NCBI RefSeq assembly: GCF_010091925.1
Contig: NZ_WVID01000008.1
Location: forward strand, 1 to 64,000
Source: Nostoc sp. B(2019)
GTDB lineage: Bacteria; Cyanobacteriota; Cyanobacteriia; Cyanobacteriales; Nostocaceae
Direction of reading: 5' to 3'
Length of the DNA: 64,000 nucleotides
Part shown: positions 18,387-28,364 of the stretch, in pieces
How the letters are laid out: each line of letters starts with the position of its first letter
Numbering within the stretch: position 1 is the stretch's first letter
Notes under the pieces: model-generated
Told to the model about the DNA's origin: nothing
Seen by the model: the letters and a program-made list of their open reading frames with translations, nothing else
Database searches by the model: none
Program-made: the position numbers and the translations under genes

Positions 18387-18721
18387 AAGTTAGGCGCCTC
18401 AACAATAAACCTCTTGCAAGAGTTCCCGATGTTGGAGAAATAAAAGCAGCGCATCCAAGGGAAAAATTCTCCCTACACTGCGTATTTTTTCAAGCTACTT
18501 TGGCAAAAAGTCTAATTTCACGTTAAGCAGGAACACATTAACTTTGTGTGTTCCTGCTTCATTTCTATTTGTTAACAAATACGTTTATGGCTTTTAAGGC
18601 TGCCCATGATAAAGGGCAACCTCTGTTCCACACAGTTCAGTAATGATTAACTACCTATACTATTGTTCCAATAGCATTAAATTCCGTTCTGTTTGAGTGC
18701 TGCGATCAGCCTCATAATTAC
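18387..18721. other. Intergenic region between convergent petF and pentapeptide gene
   Basis: No gene seen. It contains the hairpin terminator listed separately and otherwise unremarkable AT-rich sequence. Confidence 0.6.
18527..18562 (+). terminator. Hairpin downstream of petF
   Basis: GCAGGAACACA (18527-18537) pairs perfectly with TGTGTTCCTGC (18547-18557), loop of 9, followed by TTCATTTCT. The T tract is weak. It lies 140 bases past the petF stop and would end the petF transcript. Confidence 0.6.
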
Positions 18722-20074
18722 CTATCGCCCTAAGTTATTAGGAATGCCTTCACAACCACCGGGAATAGTGCTTCTAGTTTTTTCACCGCCCCAGGCGCAG
18801 CAGTAGTAACGTGTAGACTCTGACATTCTTTGCACATCAGTAAAATCGGCATTTTCCACTACAGCGCCGGTGTGTTCGCCAGTTTCGTAGTTTGGTGGTT
18901 GCGTCCGACTGCGTGGTGATGCGATCGCTACTGTACCGTAGAATAAGCAAATCCCGTTGAGGTCAGCACCGCGAAGATTGGCATTATATAAAATTGTGCG
19001 GGAGAGGTTGGCTTTAACTAAATCACAACTGCTGAGGTTAGCGCGGACAAGATTAGCTTCACTGAGGTCAGTCCAACGTAGATCTGTAGTAGAAAGGTCG
19101 GCGGCGGCTAGCATGACGCCTAAATCGATGACGCGCACACCTGCAACGCGGTCTTCAGCATAACCGCCAAAACCGTTGAGAATGGCTCGACCCAAGCGAG
19201 AATCGCGTTTTAGGGGTGTCAGCAGCTTGGAACGTGAGAGAAAACGGAGAATTTTTGCTTTACCACTACTATCAACACTACTAAAAATTGCAGCAGTGCG
19301 TCCTTCAGCGATCGCCCGTTCTTGGGGCCAATCTTCTAATAATCCTTCTTCATCTAATACTAAGTCTGAAACGCCTTGGAAATAGGAATCAATCGTCTGC
19401 TGCTGAGTGATAATATTTTGCTGAACCGTCAATAGGTTTTGCTGAATTGTCAAGTCTTTGGAAATAACGTATTGTCGCCACGCCACATAAACAGCGATGA
19501 TGGCGATGAGAATTTGCCCTAAAGCGCCAAACCATTCTGCCAGAGTACCAGCAATATCCCAATTAATCTGGCGTCCCCAAAGAAGTAGGCGATCGCCCCC
19601 ACCACTAAACTTAAATAAGCCGATAATCGCTACTACTAGCCCCAAAAAGGCTACAAAAAGAGTTTTCTCATGGGATGAAAACCACTCATCTAGTACATAT
19701 TTCAACCACGGCAATAGTATCGCCAACGATAACACCAAAGTCACCAGCGTTCCCAAGATGCCGATGATCGAGTTATTTAGAGCAAATCCGATAAAAGTGG
19801 TGGCGATCGCTACTAGAGTAATTACTAACGCTCTCGGCTTAACGGTGAATTGATTGGTAGTCTGTTGCTTGAAGCGGGAACGGGATTGTTGCAGGGCGGT
19901 GGTATGTTGTGAAGATTGCAAAGACGAAATTGCAGCTAAAGCTTGTTGTGCCGCTAGCGCTTCTGAAGTGAGGTTATTCTCACCTGCACCACTATCAAAG
20001 TCATCGGGTTGCAAGTCGTTTTCAGAGACGGGTTCTGGGGTTGGTAGATTAGGGGAGTTGGATTCAATCGTCAT
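18722..20074 (-). CDS. Membrane protein with C-terminal pentapeptide repeats
   Basis: 450 aa. An acidic/Gln-rich N-terminus (1-80) is followed by four or so hydrophobic helices (about 85-200: ALVITLVAIATTFIGF, IIGILGTLVTLVLSLAILLP, KTLFVAFLGLVVAIIGLF, IAGTLAEWFGALGQILIAII), then a soluble region and a right-handed beta-helix of A(D/N)LxX pentapeptides (about 315-380, for example DLSEANLVRANLSSCDLVKA). The last 60 residues include NADFTDVQRMSEST. A conserved cyanobacterial type; function unknown. The start is the first Met of the frame. Confidence 0.8.
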   Translation of the reverse strand: MTIESNSPNLPTPEPVSENDLQPDDFDSGAGENNLTSEALAAQQALAAISSLQSSQHTTALQQSRSRFKQQTTNQFTVKPRALVITLVAIATTFIGFALNNSIIGILGTLVTLVLSLAILLPWLKYVLDEWFSSHEKTLFVAFLGLVVAIIGLFKFSGGGDRLLLWGRQINWDIAGTLAEWFGALGQILIAIIAVYVAWRQYVISKDLTIQQNLLTVQQNIITQQQTIDSYFQGVSDLVLDEEGLLEDWPQERAIAEGRTAAIFSSVDSSGKAKILRFLSRSKLLTPLKRDSRLGRAILNGFGGYAEDRVAGVRVIDLGVMLAAADLSTTDLRWTDLSEANLVRANLSSCDLVKANLSRTILYNANLRGADLNGICLFYGTVAIASPRSRTQPPNYETGEHTGAVVENADFTDVQRMSESTRYYCCAWGGEKTRSTIPGGCEGIPNNLGR

Positions 20075-20738
20075 GCTTTCTATTTTGCCCCAGCAGATTC
20101 AGTTCAACAGCTGTTTTATGTTAACCGCCACTGGGTAGGGTAAGGCAAGAGTCCAATACCATAATCAACTACTTTATTTGGATTGGAAATAGTTTCACTC
20201 TCGTATTCCTGTAGTGATCTTGCATTTGATTTAGCTATTCCGTTTTCAAATTTCAAAACATAGTAAAACAGCAACTTGAGCGCATGTCAGCTACAGGTAT
20301 TGTCAGCTTAGTTAAACTTCAAAGCTCGCTTCACCATAATTTCACATAAGACTGTACTTAATCCCCTCCTACTCCCAAATTATCTATTCTGCTACTCCCG
20401 CTTTCCCTGCATTCTCAGCTTTCTTAATAGATATTCTTTTAGTGTGATGTCTTTGAGTTGGTTTATGCTTGCTTAAGCACATTATTTATTAGCGATTTTG
20501 GTATGCAGGCAAAGTCATTGCAAGAGCTTGGTAATTAAACTCTAAGCAAAGCAATTGCCTGATCTGTATTTAATATGATAATATGACCAGTACTTTATAC
20601 TAAGAAACGTTTATGCATTGTCAACAAGGTTTTTTTTCAAAAAACAAGAAAACTAATTGATAAAAACCAGTGCATTTTGATACGATTTTAAAATCTGAAC
20701 AGGTTCTAGCATCATATTACGAGTTATACAGGTACAGC
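20075..20738. other. 660-bp divergent intergenic region, no gene seen
   Basis: Contains the promoters of the pentapeptide gene (minus) and TPR lipoprotein (plus). The plus-strand frame of the TPR gene extends back to 20670 but those residues precede its signal peptide. No hairpin or repeat of note. Confidence 0.5.
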
Positions 20739-21482
20739 ATGGTCTTTTGGCGTTGCTTCGTTGCCTCTGGCTTTATCACTTTCTTCGTATTTGGTTGTGG
20801 TGATGGGGCAAACTCATCAATAGAAAACACTAAACAAGTTGTACAGGAAACTAATGTAGCCCAGCTGCTTGTAGAAGCAAAGGCTAGCCAAAAAGCAGAA
20901 GATTTTTTTCACCAAGGCAATAATTTATTAGATGCACAACGCTACGAAGCTGCAATAGCGGCTTATGATAAAGCGATCGCCATTAAATCAGAGAGTCCTG
21001 AAACCTGGATTAATCGCGGTATTGCCTTAACAGCTTTGCAACACTATAAAGACGCGATCGCATCCTATAACAAAGCGATCGCCATCAAACCTGACAAGGA
21101 TGAAGCTTGGTATAATCGCGGCATTGCCTTAACATCTATGCAACGTTATAAAGATGCGATCGCATCTTACAACAAAGCGATCGCTATTAAACCTGATAAG
21201 TATGAAGCTTTGATAAACCGAGGTATTGCCCTCACAAAGTTGCAACGTTACAAAGAGGCGATTGCATCTTACGATAAAGCGATCGCCATCAAGCCAAATA
21301 AACACGAAGCATATTACAACAAAGCTTGCTCTTATGCTTTACAGAACGATCTAGAATTAGCAATTGAGAATCTCAATAAGGCAATTCAGCTTGTTCCTGA
21401 TAAGTACAAGAAATTAGCAAAAACTGATCCTGATTTTAATAAAGTGCGTAGCGAAAAGCGATTTCAGGAATTACTTCAATAG
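20739..21482 (+). CDS. TPR lipoprotein
   Basis: 247 aa from ATG 20739, which has AGGT six bases upstream and puts a lipoprotein signal at the start (MVFWRCFVASGFITFFVFGC, lipobox FVFGC). After a spacer come about four TPR units of 34 residues (for example WINRGIALTALQHYKDAIAS, WYNRGIALTSMQRYKDAIAS), which are nearly identical to each other and rich in HIP1 sites in the DNA. TPRs mediate protein contacts; the anchored location suggests an envelope scaffold. No partner evident. Confidence 0.85.
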   Translation: MVFWRCFVASGFITFFVFGCGDGANSSIENTKQVVQETNVAQLLVEAKASQKAEDFFHQGNNLLDAQRYEAAIAAYDKAIAIKSESPETWINRGIALTALQHYKDAIASYNKAIAIKPDKDEAWYNRGIALTSMQRYKDAIASYNKAIAIKPDKYEALINRGIALTKLQRYKEAIASYDKAIAIKPNKHEAYYNKACSYALQNDLELAIENLNKAIQLVPDKYKKLAKTDPDFNKVRSEKRFQELLQ

Positions 21483-21517
21483 TCTGTTGTTACCACCACT
21501 AGTAATAGTAATTAGAC

Positions 21518-22408
21518 ATGAAAAAATTGTTAATAACTGGAGCTAGTGGTTTCTTGGGATGGCATCTTTGCCAGCTTGCAAAGCAAGAGTGGGAAATTTA
21601 TGGTACTTATTTTTCTCATTCTTTAGAGATTCCTGGCATCAAAATGCTGAAAGTTAACTTAGCAGACTTTCAAGAATTAAGGCGCTTATTTAATGATGTC
21701 AAACCAACAGCAGTGATTCATACAGCGGCGCGATCGCAACCTAATATCTGTCAAACTCATCCTGAAGAATCACACATAATTAATGTTACAGCATCGTGTA
21801 ATATTGCTGGACTTTGCGCCGATAATTCCATTCCTTGTGCTTTTACATCAACCGACTTAGTTTTTGATGGCTTAAATGCTCCCTATCGAGAAACAGACCC
21901 CGTGTGTCCTGTAAACATTTATGGTGAGCAAAAAGTCAAAGCCGAAATAGGTATGCTAGAACGATATCCGATGACCGCAGTGTGCCGGATGCCGTTAATG
22001 TTTGGTATGGCAACACCTACAGCTAAAAGCTTTATACAGCCATTTATCCAAACTTTAAAAGCCGAAAAAGAACTAAGTTTATTTATAGATGAATTCCGCA
22101 CACCAGTAAGTGGAACAACTGCGGCAAAAGGGCTATTATTAGCATTAGAAAAAGTCCACGGGCGCATTCACTTAGGCGGAAAAGAGCGGATTTCGCGCTA
22201 TGATTTTGGGCAGCTATTAGTTGAGGTATTTAAACTTCCCGCTACTGGGCTTAAAGGCGGCCGACAGCAAGATGTGAAAATGGCAGCACCAAGACCAGCA
22301 GATGTTTCTTTAGATAGTTCTAAAGCTTTTGCATTAGGGTATCAGCCTTTATCTGTAAAAGAAGAATTAGAAAAGTTAGCAGTTATATCAAATTCGCATA
22401 GTTATTAA
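21518..22408 (+). CDS. RmlD-like NAD(P)-dependent sugar reductase/epimerase (SDR)
   Basis: 296 aa, extended SDR. Cofactor motif LLITGASGFLGWHLC, then VIHTAARSQPNIC, STDLVFDGLNAPYRETDP, and catalytic Tyr/Lys in NIYGEQKVKAE. It resembles dTDP-4-dehydrorhamnose reductase, but there are no other rhamnose genes here, so the substrate is uncertain. It begins 35 bases after the TPR lipoprotein and may be co-transcribed. Confidence 0.8.
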   Translation: MKKLLITGASGFLGWHLCQLAKQEWEIYGTYFSHSLEIPGIKMLKVNLADFQELRRLFNDVKPTAVIHTAARSQPNICQTHPEESHIINVTASCNIAGLCADNSIPCAFTSTDLVFDGLNAPYRETDPVCPVNIYGEQKVKAEIGMLERYPMTAVCRMPLMFGMATPTAKSFIQPFIQTLKAEKELSLFIDEFRTPVSGTTAAKGLLLALEKVHGRIHLGGKERISRYDFGQLLVEVFKLPATGLKGGRQQDVKMAAPRPADVSLDSSKAFALGYQPLSVKEELEKLAVISNSHSY

Positions 22409-22655
22409 ACATTCTTGCAAAAATGCGGATAAGCGGAAAAGGAACCACAGATAAACACCGATAAACACCGATGAATTATTAGTTAAGCCACCGCACAAGC
22501 TCGTGTTATTTCTCAACTTGCAACATATCACCAACAATTGCACAGCATCCCAACTGAAGTTTTAGCCGAAGCTGGGATATCTTCTTCTGGCGCGGCGCGA
22601 TCGCGTCAAGAAAGATAGAGTTAGGAATTAAAGCTCCTAACTCTTCACTTCATGT

Positions 22656-25589
22656 TTAATAAGCGTCCATTGGTAGACAAGAGCAAACAAAATTCCTGTC
22701 CCCAAAGGCCGCGTCAATGCGACTAACAGCTGGCCAGAACTTGTGTTCACGAGTCCAAGGCGCAGGATAGGCGGCTTGTTCACGAGAATAGGTATGCTGC
22801 CATTCTCCAGCGATAAGGCTTTCCGCAGTGTGGGGTGCATTCTTCAAGACATTATCTTGGGTATCCACCTTGCCTGATTCAATTTCGGCGATTTCTTGGC
22901 GAATAGAAATTAACGCATCGCAAAAACGGTCTAATTCTTGCTTAGATTCGCTTTCTGTCGGTTCCACCATAATTGTACCCGCCACAGGCCAGGAGACAGT
23001 CGGCGCATGGAAACCGTAATCCATGAGACGCTTGGCAACATCATCGATTTCGATACTCGCAGATTTTTTGAGCGATCGCAAATCTAAAATACATTCATGG
23101 GCAACTAAAGCATTTTTCCCTTTATACAAAACGGGATAGTAAGATTCAAGTCTCTTAGCAATGTAGTTAGCATTGAGAATTGCCACTTTAGTTGCTTGCG
23201 TCAAACCAGCTGCACCCATCATGACAATGTACATCCAAGAAATTACCAGGATGCTGGCACTACCCCAAGGCGCAGCAGCAACAGCACCAATATTAGAGTG
23301 CTGAGCTAGTTCTTTACTCCTGTGCCCCTCTGCTCCTCTGCTCCCCAGCCTAACCACAGGGTGTCCGGGGAGAAACGGTACAAGATGGGAAGCAACTCCA
23401 ATGGGCCCCATACCAGGGCCACCGCCACCATGAGGGATACAGAAGGTTTTGTGTAGGTTCAAGTGACAGACATCAGCGCCAATATCTCCAGGACGGCAAA
23501 TCCCCACTTGGGCATTCATATTCGCCCCATCCATGTAAACTTGTCCACCGTGAGTATGGATAACAGCGCAGATTTCCTGAATTTGCTCCTCGAAAACACC
23601 GTGAGTTGAGGGATATGTCACCATCAAGGCGGCGAGTTCATTGTTATGTTTTTCTGCTTTGACCTTCAAGTCATCAAGGTCAATGTTACCTTCTAAGTCA
23701 CAGGCAACTGCCACAACCTTCATGCCGCACATCACTGCACTTGCCGGGTTTGTCCCATGTGCCGATTGGGGAATTAAACAGACGTTGCGATGTGCTTCAC
23801 CACGACTTTCATGATATTGGTGAATAACTAAAAGCCCTGTGTATTCGCCCTGAGAACCGGCATTTGGTTGCAGAGAAATTCCGGCAAACCCGGTAATTTC
23901 AGCTAACCATGCCTCAAGTTGCTGAAACAGGATTTGATAACCCCGCGTTTGCGATAGGGGAGCAAATGGATGAATCTTGCCAAATTCCTCCCACGTGACT
24001 GGGATCATCTCAGATGTGGCATTTAACTTCATCGTGCATGACCCTAAAGGAATCATCGATGTAGTTAGGGACAAGTCCTTAGTTTCTAACTTGTGCAGAT
24101 AGCGCAATAACTCCGTTTCGGAGTGATAGCGGTTAAAAACGGGGTGAGTTAGGTAACTGCTTTGACGGGAGAGGGGGAGAGGGGGGGAAGTTAATTCTTC
24201 TATGGTGAAAGATAAATCGTCTGTTCCTGCAAAAATCTGCCAGAGGTCAATTAAGTCTTCTGATGTAGTAGTTTCGTCTAGTGAGATGCCAACAGCAGTT
24301 GTGTCAAAAATCCGTAGGTTAATATTCCGTGCTTGACAAGCTTCAAGAATTGCTTCTAAATTATGTGTTCCCAACTCTACCCGCAGCGTATCAAAGAAAT
24401 GTTGAGAACTTATCCCATAACCCAGGCGCTTCAATCCTTCTGCCAAGATTAAAGTTAATTGGTGGATTTTGTCGGCAATTTTCTTCAATCCATCTGGGCC
24501 ATGATACACAGCGTACATACTCGCTATCACTGCCAGTAGCACCTGTGCTGTACAGATATTACTGGTGGCTTTATCACGGCGAATGTGTTGTTCGCGGGTT
24601 TGTAAGGCGAGACGTAATGCTGGCTTACCGAGGGCATCCTTTGATACACCCACTATTCGTCCTGGAACCTGCCGCTTATATTCTTCTTTTGTGGCGAAGT
24701 ATGCCGCATGGGGCCCTCCAAATCCCAATGGAATACCGAAGCGCTGGGTGCTACCTACAGCAATATCAGCGCCAAATTCACCGGGGGGTGTTAGCAAAGT
24801 TAGGCTTAAGGGATCTGCTGCTACCGTCACCAATGCACCCTTAGCATGGGCTTTTTCTATAAAAGCGCGGTAGTCGTAAATGGTTCCGTCACTTGCAGGG
24901 TATTGCAAGACTGCACCGAAAATTGGTTGATCAAAATTAAATGTCTGATGATCATCAACAATAATGTTAATCCCCAGAGGTTTAGCCCGTGTTTGTAGCA
25001 CGTCAATGGTTTGGGGATGGCAGTCACGCGACACAAAATAGGCATTTGCTTTATTTTTACAAACACCGTAACTTAAGCTCATCGCTTCTGCTGCTGCTGT
25101 GGCTTCATCAAGTAATGAAGCATTGGCAATTTCCAAACCTGTGAGGTCGATAATCATTGTTTGGAAATTTAGCAGCGCTTCTAGTCGCCCTTGAGCAATT
25201 TCTGGCTGATAAGGGGTGTAGGCAGTATACCAACCAGGGTTTTCTAGGATGTTACGCCCAATTACGGATGGGGTGATACTGTCGTAATATCCCATACCAA
25301 TGAATGAGCGGCACACCTGATTTTTAGCAGCAATTTGTTTTAACTTTGCCAGTGCTGCGTACTCACTTTGTGCTTCTGGTAACTGTAGCGTTTTATTTAA
25401 CCGAATCGCCTGCGGTACTGTTTGGTTAATAAGGGCATCTAAGCTAGAAAAATCCAATACCTCAAGCATTTGCTGGATGTCATCGGAGTCAGGCCCAATG
25501 TGCCTTTGCGTAAAATCACTAAACTTTTGACCCTTTTGGTCTAGCACTTGGCGATCGCTAGACTTAGGAATAGAGGCGTAAGATACCAC
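22656..25589 (-). CDS. gcvP: Glycine dehydrogenase (decarboxylating), P protein
   Basis: 977 aa, full homodimeric P protein. N-terminal [18 protein letters not shown]-terminal half has the PLP-binding [19 protein letters not shown] with Lys714. It decarboxylates glycine and passes the aminomethyl group to lipoylated GcvH, which in cyanobacteria serves photorespiration. The loop after HPVVRLG carries [15 protein letters not shown], encoded by a GGAGCAGAGGAGCAG-type dispersed repeat, about 12 residues longer than the corresponding loop in E. coli GcvP as I remember it. Lies after gcvH on the same strand. Confidence 0.96.
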   Translation of the reverse strand: MVSYASIPKSSDRQVLDQKGQKFSDFTQRHIGPDSDDIQQMLEVLDFSSLDALINQTVPQAIRLNKTLQLPEAQSEYAALAKLKQIAAKNQVCRSFIGMGYYDSITPSVIGRNILENPGWYTAYTPYQPEIAQGRLEALLNFQTMIIDLTGLEIANASLLDEATAAAEAMSLSYGVCKNKANAYFVSRDCHPQTIDVLQTRAKPLGINIIVDDHQTFNFDQPIFGAVLQYPASDGTIYDYRAFIEKAHAKGALVTVAADPLSLTLLTPPGEFGADIAVGSTQRFGIPLGFGGPHAAYFATKEEYKRQVPGRIVGVSKDALGKPALRLALQTREQHIRRDKATSNICTAQVLLAVIASMYAVYHGPDGLKKIADKIHQLTLILAEGLKRLGYGISSQHFFDTLRVELGTHNLEAILEACQARNINLRIFDTTAVGISLDETTTSEDLIDLWQIFAGTDDLSFTIEELTSPPLPLSRQSSYLTHPVFNRYHSETELLRYLHKLETKDLSLTTSMIPLGSCTMKLNATSEMIPVTWEEFGKIHPFAPLSQTRGYQILFQQLEAWLAEITGFAGISLQPNAGSQGEYTGLLVIHQYHESRGEAHRNVCLIPQSAHGTNPASAVMCGMKVVAVACDLEGNIDLDDLKVKAEKHNNELAALMVTYPSTHGVFEEQIQEICAVIHTHGGQVYMDGANMNAQVGICRPGDIGADVCHLNLHKTFCIPHGGGGPGMGPIGVASHLVPFLPGHPVVRLGSRGAEGHRSKELAQHSNIGAVAAAPWGSASILVISWMYIVMMGAAGLTQATKVAILNANYIAKRLESYYPVLYKGKNALVAHECILDLRSLKKSASIEIDDVAKRLMDYGFHAPTVSWPVAGTIMVEPTESESKQELDRFCDALISIRQEIAEIESGKVDTQDNVLKNAPHTAESLIAGEWQHTYSREQAAYPAPWTREHKFWPAVSRIDAAFGDRNFVCSCLPMDAY

Positions 25590-25749
25590 AAATTCAACTC
25601 CAGACGCAACTATTTCATATTTTGCAACAAATACTCTTAAACTGGGGACTCTTAAGAGGGGAAAAGGTTAAAGGGTAAGGGGATGGTTTTTCCCTTTCCC
25701 CCTTACCCCTTTCCCTAATACCCAATACCCAATACCCAGTCCCCAGTCT
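25590..25749. repeat. Palindromic GGGGAAAGG / CCTTTCCCC intergenic repeat
   Basis: Between gcvP and gcvH. A purine-rich arm (AAGAGGGGAAAAGGTTAAAG, about 25650-25685) is followed by a pyrimidine-rich arm (about 25690-25715), so it can form a long imperfect hairpin. It is followed by tandem AATACCC units. Related copies occur at about 40200, 41240, 52440, 54110 and inside the protease gene at about 51920. Confidence 0.75.
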
Positions 25750-26142
25750 CTATTCCCCTTCCACCTGTGCGCGGTACTCATCCGCTGTCAAGGCGTCCTC
25801 AACTTCACCAGGGTCATTGACACGCACTTTCAAGAACCACCCCTCGGCGTAAGGGTCATCTGCCACTTGTTCGGGAGATTCAATCAAGGTTTCATTGCGT
25901 TCGATGACTGTGCCAGTTACGGGCGAACTCAGGTTTTCAACTGCTTTTACTGATTCAATTGAGCCAAAATTTTCTCCCTTAGTCAGAGCGTCGCCAATTT
26001 CTGGCAGTTCCAAAAATACGATGTCACCCAACTGGTCTACGGCAAAATCAGTAATGCCAATGGTGGCAATCTCGCCATCTATCCTTACATATTCATGAGT
26101 ATCCAGGTATCTTAAATCTTGAGGATATTCAAAAGACGACAT
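25750..26142 (-). CDS. gcvH: Glycine cleavage system H protein
   Basis: 130 aa. Lipoyl domain with the lipoylation Lys66 in [19 protein letters not shown]. It shuttles the aminomethyl intermediate between GcvP, GcvT and dihydrolipoamide dehydrogenase. It lies between gcvT and gcvP on the same strand, with 124 and 160 bases between them, so the three could form one operon, though the gcvH-gcvP gap contains a strong hairpin repeat. Confidence 0.96.
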   Translation of the reverse strand: MSSFEYPQDLRYLDTHEYVRIDGEIATIGITDFAVDQLGDIVFLELPEIGDALTKGENFGSIESVKAVENLSSPVTGTVIERNETLIESPEQVADDPYAEGWFLKVRVNDPGEVEDALTADEYRAQVEGE

Positions 26143-26266
26143 ATCACTTCCCCTCCCGTATCAAAAAACTTATCACCCCAACAGTCATCCTGGTCATATT
26201 TGGTAATTAACAATACTGTACATTGAGTAACTCACAACACATTATCCTCAAAAACTTCGATGGTTA

Positions 26267-27403
26267 TCAGTTAGTGACACGATTTTTTGAGCGATAAAAG
26301 GGACGTTTAACTACAACTGCTGGGTAAGCTTTGCCACGAATTTCTACTTCTAGCTGCTGACCAACACTCGCTAGCTGGGTGGGAACGTAGGCTAAGGCAA
26401 TTGGATAGCCAAGTGTAGGCGATAGAGTACCACTGGTAACTTCTCCCACGATTTTACCTGCGGATAAAATTTGGTAGCCGTGACGCGCTATGTTGCGTCC
26501 TTGAGTTTGCAAACCGATGAGGCGGCGTTGCACTCCAGTGGCTTTTTGCTGGGCCAAAACTGCCCGACCAATAAAATCACCTTTGGTGTCTAGGTGAACC
26601 AGCCACCCTAAACCTGCTTCTAAGGGGGTGGTGGTGTCGTCGATATCTTGCCCGTAAAGTGCCATTGCTGCCTCTAGCCGGAGGGTATCTCTCGCACCCA
26701 GTCCGGCTGGGATAACACCAGCATTATGGAGTTTTCGCCACAATTCTACTCCAACATCTGGATCTACCATCACCTCAAAGCCATCTTCTCCGGTGTAACC
26801 TGTGCGGGCAATGAAGGCTGGTTTACCCAGTACCGTTGCTTGGAGATGTCCGAATGCTTTAACTGGCTGTAAGTCTTCTTGCACTGAGGTTTGGAGATAT
26901 TTAATCGCTTTTGGCCCCTGCACAGCAATTAAGACTTTATCTGGCGAAATGTCTTGAAATTGCAACTCATCCAGGTTGAGATGTTGTAATATCCACGCTT
27001 TGTCTTTACCCGTGGTTGCTGCATTGACGATGATTAATGCTCGCTGTGTACCAGTGGTATCTTCACCTTGGTAATAAACAATGATGTCATCAATAATTCC
27101 CGCTTGGGGATTCAATAATACGGTGTATTGTGCTTGACCGGATTGCAACCGACTCAAGTCTGAAGGTACTAATAGCTGGAGTTGAGAAATGAGGTTTTTA
27201 CCTTGGACGGTAAATTTGCCCATGTGGGAAATATCGAACATCCCAGCTGTATTTCTTACAGCCTCGTGTTCGCGGCTAATGCCACTAAATTGTACGGGCA
27301 TTTCCCAGCCGCCAAAGCTGGTAAGGCGTGCTTTGAGTTCTACACCCAGTTGATATAAAGGAGTTCGCGCCAAAGATTGGATGATTTCTTCTTGATTAGC
27401 CAC
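26267..27403 (-). CDS. gcvT: Aminomethyltransferase, glycine cleavage T protein
   Basis: 378 aa. Folate-binding T protein: begins with LARTPLYQLGVELKARLTSF, FGGWEMPVQFSGI, then FDISHMGKFTV, and the conserved ARTGYTGEDGFEVM and TLRLEAAMALYGQDIDD. It transfers the methylene unit to tetrahydrofolate and releases ammonia. First gene of gcvT-gcvH-gcvP. I looked for a glycine riboswitch in the 160 bases upstream and saw none. Confidence 0.95.
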   Translation of the reverse strand: MANQEEIIQSLARTPLYQLGVELKARLTSFGGWEMPVQFSGISREHEAVRNTAGMFDISHMGKFTVQGKNLISQLQLLVPSDLSRLQSGQAQYTVLLNPQAGIIDDIIVYYQGEDTTGTQRALIIVNAATTGKDKAWILQHLNLDELQFQDISPDKVLIAVQGPKAIKYLQTSVQEDLQPVKAFGHLQATVLGKPAFIARTGYTGEDGFEVMVDPDVGVELWRKLHNAGVIPAGLGARDTLRLEAAMALYGQDIDDTTTPLEAGLGWLVHLDTKGDFIGRAVLAQQKATGVQRRLIGLQTQGRNIARHGYQILSAGKIVGEVTSGTLSPTLGYPIALAYVPTQLASVGQQLEVEIRGKAYPAVVVKRPFYRSKNRVTN

Positions 27404-27564
27404 AGGTAGTTTTGCGATCGCACCTCAACATCTATCTATCCTACGGGATGCTAGCAAAAGATGAAGGCTCAAGGCTCAAGGCTGAAAATTTCACACTTTA
27501 TACTTCTGCCCAGTGAGGTTTAATAGTTAATGATGCAAGTGTTGAGTTTTGTTAAGAAAACATT

Positions 27565-28062
27565 ATGAAATATTGGCGAATACTAGCTAGCTTTGTTTTA
27601 GCTATGGTTCTTTTTTTGTTTCCTCTATCGGCGCAAGCTGCAAGTTCATCTAGTATCACCCGTTCTGCTGGTAATGATGAATTTAAAGGCAAGGATTACT
27701 CTGGTCAAAATTTAGTTGGCACTGAGTTTACCAATGTCAATCTAGAGAATGCCAACTTTAGCAATGCTGACTTACGCGGTGGTGTGTTTAACGGTAGTGT
27801 CTTGGAGGGAGTAAATCTGCATGGTGCAGATTTTAGTAATGGCATAGCCTATCTAGCAAGGTTTAAGAGCGTTGATTTAAGTGATACAGTTTTGACAGAT
27901 GCAATGATGCTACGTTCTACTTTCGATAATGTAAATATCACGGGCGCTGATTTCACGAATGCAATTTTAGATGGACAGCAAGTGAAGAAGCTCTGTACTA
28001 AGGCAAGTGGTGTGAATTCTAAAACTGGTGTTGATACTCGCGAGTCTTTAGGATGTAGATAG
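27565..28062 (+). CDS. Exported pentapeptide-repeat protein (thylakoid lumen type)
   Basis: 165 aa. A signal peptide (MKYWRILASFVLAMVLFLFP, cleavage after SAQAA) is followed by a beta-helix of pentapeptides (about 50-140: NLVGTEFTNVNLENANFSNA and so on) and a tail with two Cys (KKLCTKASG ... LGCR), which could form a disulphide. Resembles the lumenal TL15/TL17-type proteins of chloroplasts. Monocistronic, with a good terminator just downstream. Confidence 0.8.
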   Translation: MKYWRILASFVLAMVLFLFPLSAQAASSSSITRSAGNDEFKGKDYSGQNLVGTEFTNVNLENANFSNADLRGGVFNGSVLEGVNLHGADFSNGIAYLARFKSVDLSDTVLTDAMMLRSTFDNVNITGADFTNAILDGQQVKKLCTKASGVNSKTGVDTRESLGCR

Positions 28063-28069
28063 AATCTCA

Positions 28070-28102
28070 CCCCTCTTCGCTAATGGAGAGGGGAACATTT
28101 TT
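28070..28102 (+). terminator. Rho-independent terminator
   Basis: CCCCTCT (28070-28076) and AGAGGGG (28087-28093) form a 7-bp GC-rich stem with 10-base loop, followed within three bases by six T. It begins 8 bases after the stop of the pentapeptide gene. The remaining part of the 300-bp gap up to 28364 holds only a GATGGGCTAAGCCTACGC-type short repeat and HIP1 sites. Confidence 0.75.
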
Positions 28103-28364
28103 TGAACCACTGAGGACGCAGAGAACACAGAGAGAAAGCATTTAAGGTTTACAGTTGAAGCTTTGAATTTGAAATTTACTATTTAGAAGCTCAAGTTTGG
28201 AGTTTAGTACTTAAAATAGCTAACTATGTCTACGATGGGCTAAGCCTACGCAGTATTGTTTACTTTATGATTCTGGGGTGTAGAGTGCGATCGCTCCTAA
28301 AATTTAAACTACAACTGTTGTGTGGCATCAATTTGGTGTGATTTTAGGAGAAAGGGTGCGATCG

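Noticed and set aside
22409-22655. 43-codon frame ending AGISSSGAARSRQER after the RmlD-like gene
   Set aside because: Too short and preceded directly by a stop; it could be a gene relic, but I cannot tie it to a family.
27404-27564. Possible glycine riboswitch upstream of gcvT
   Set aside because: No tandem aptamer features seen in the upstream bases.
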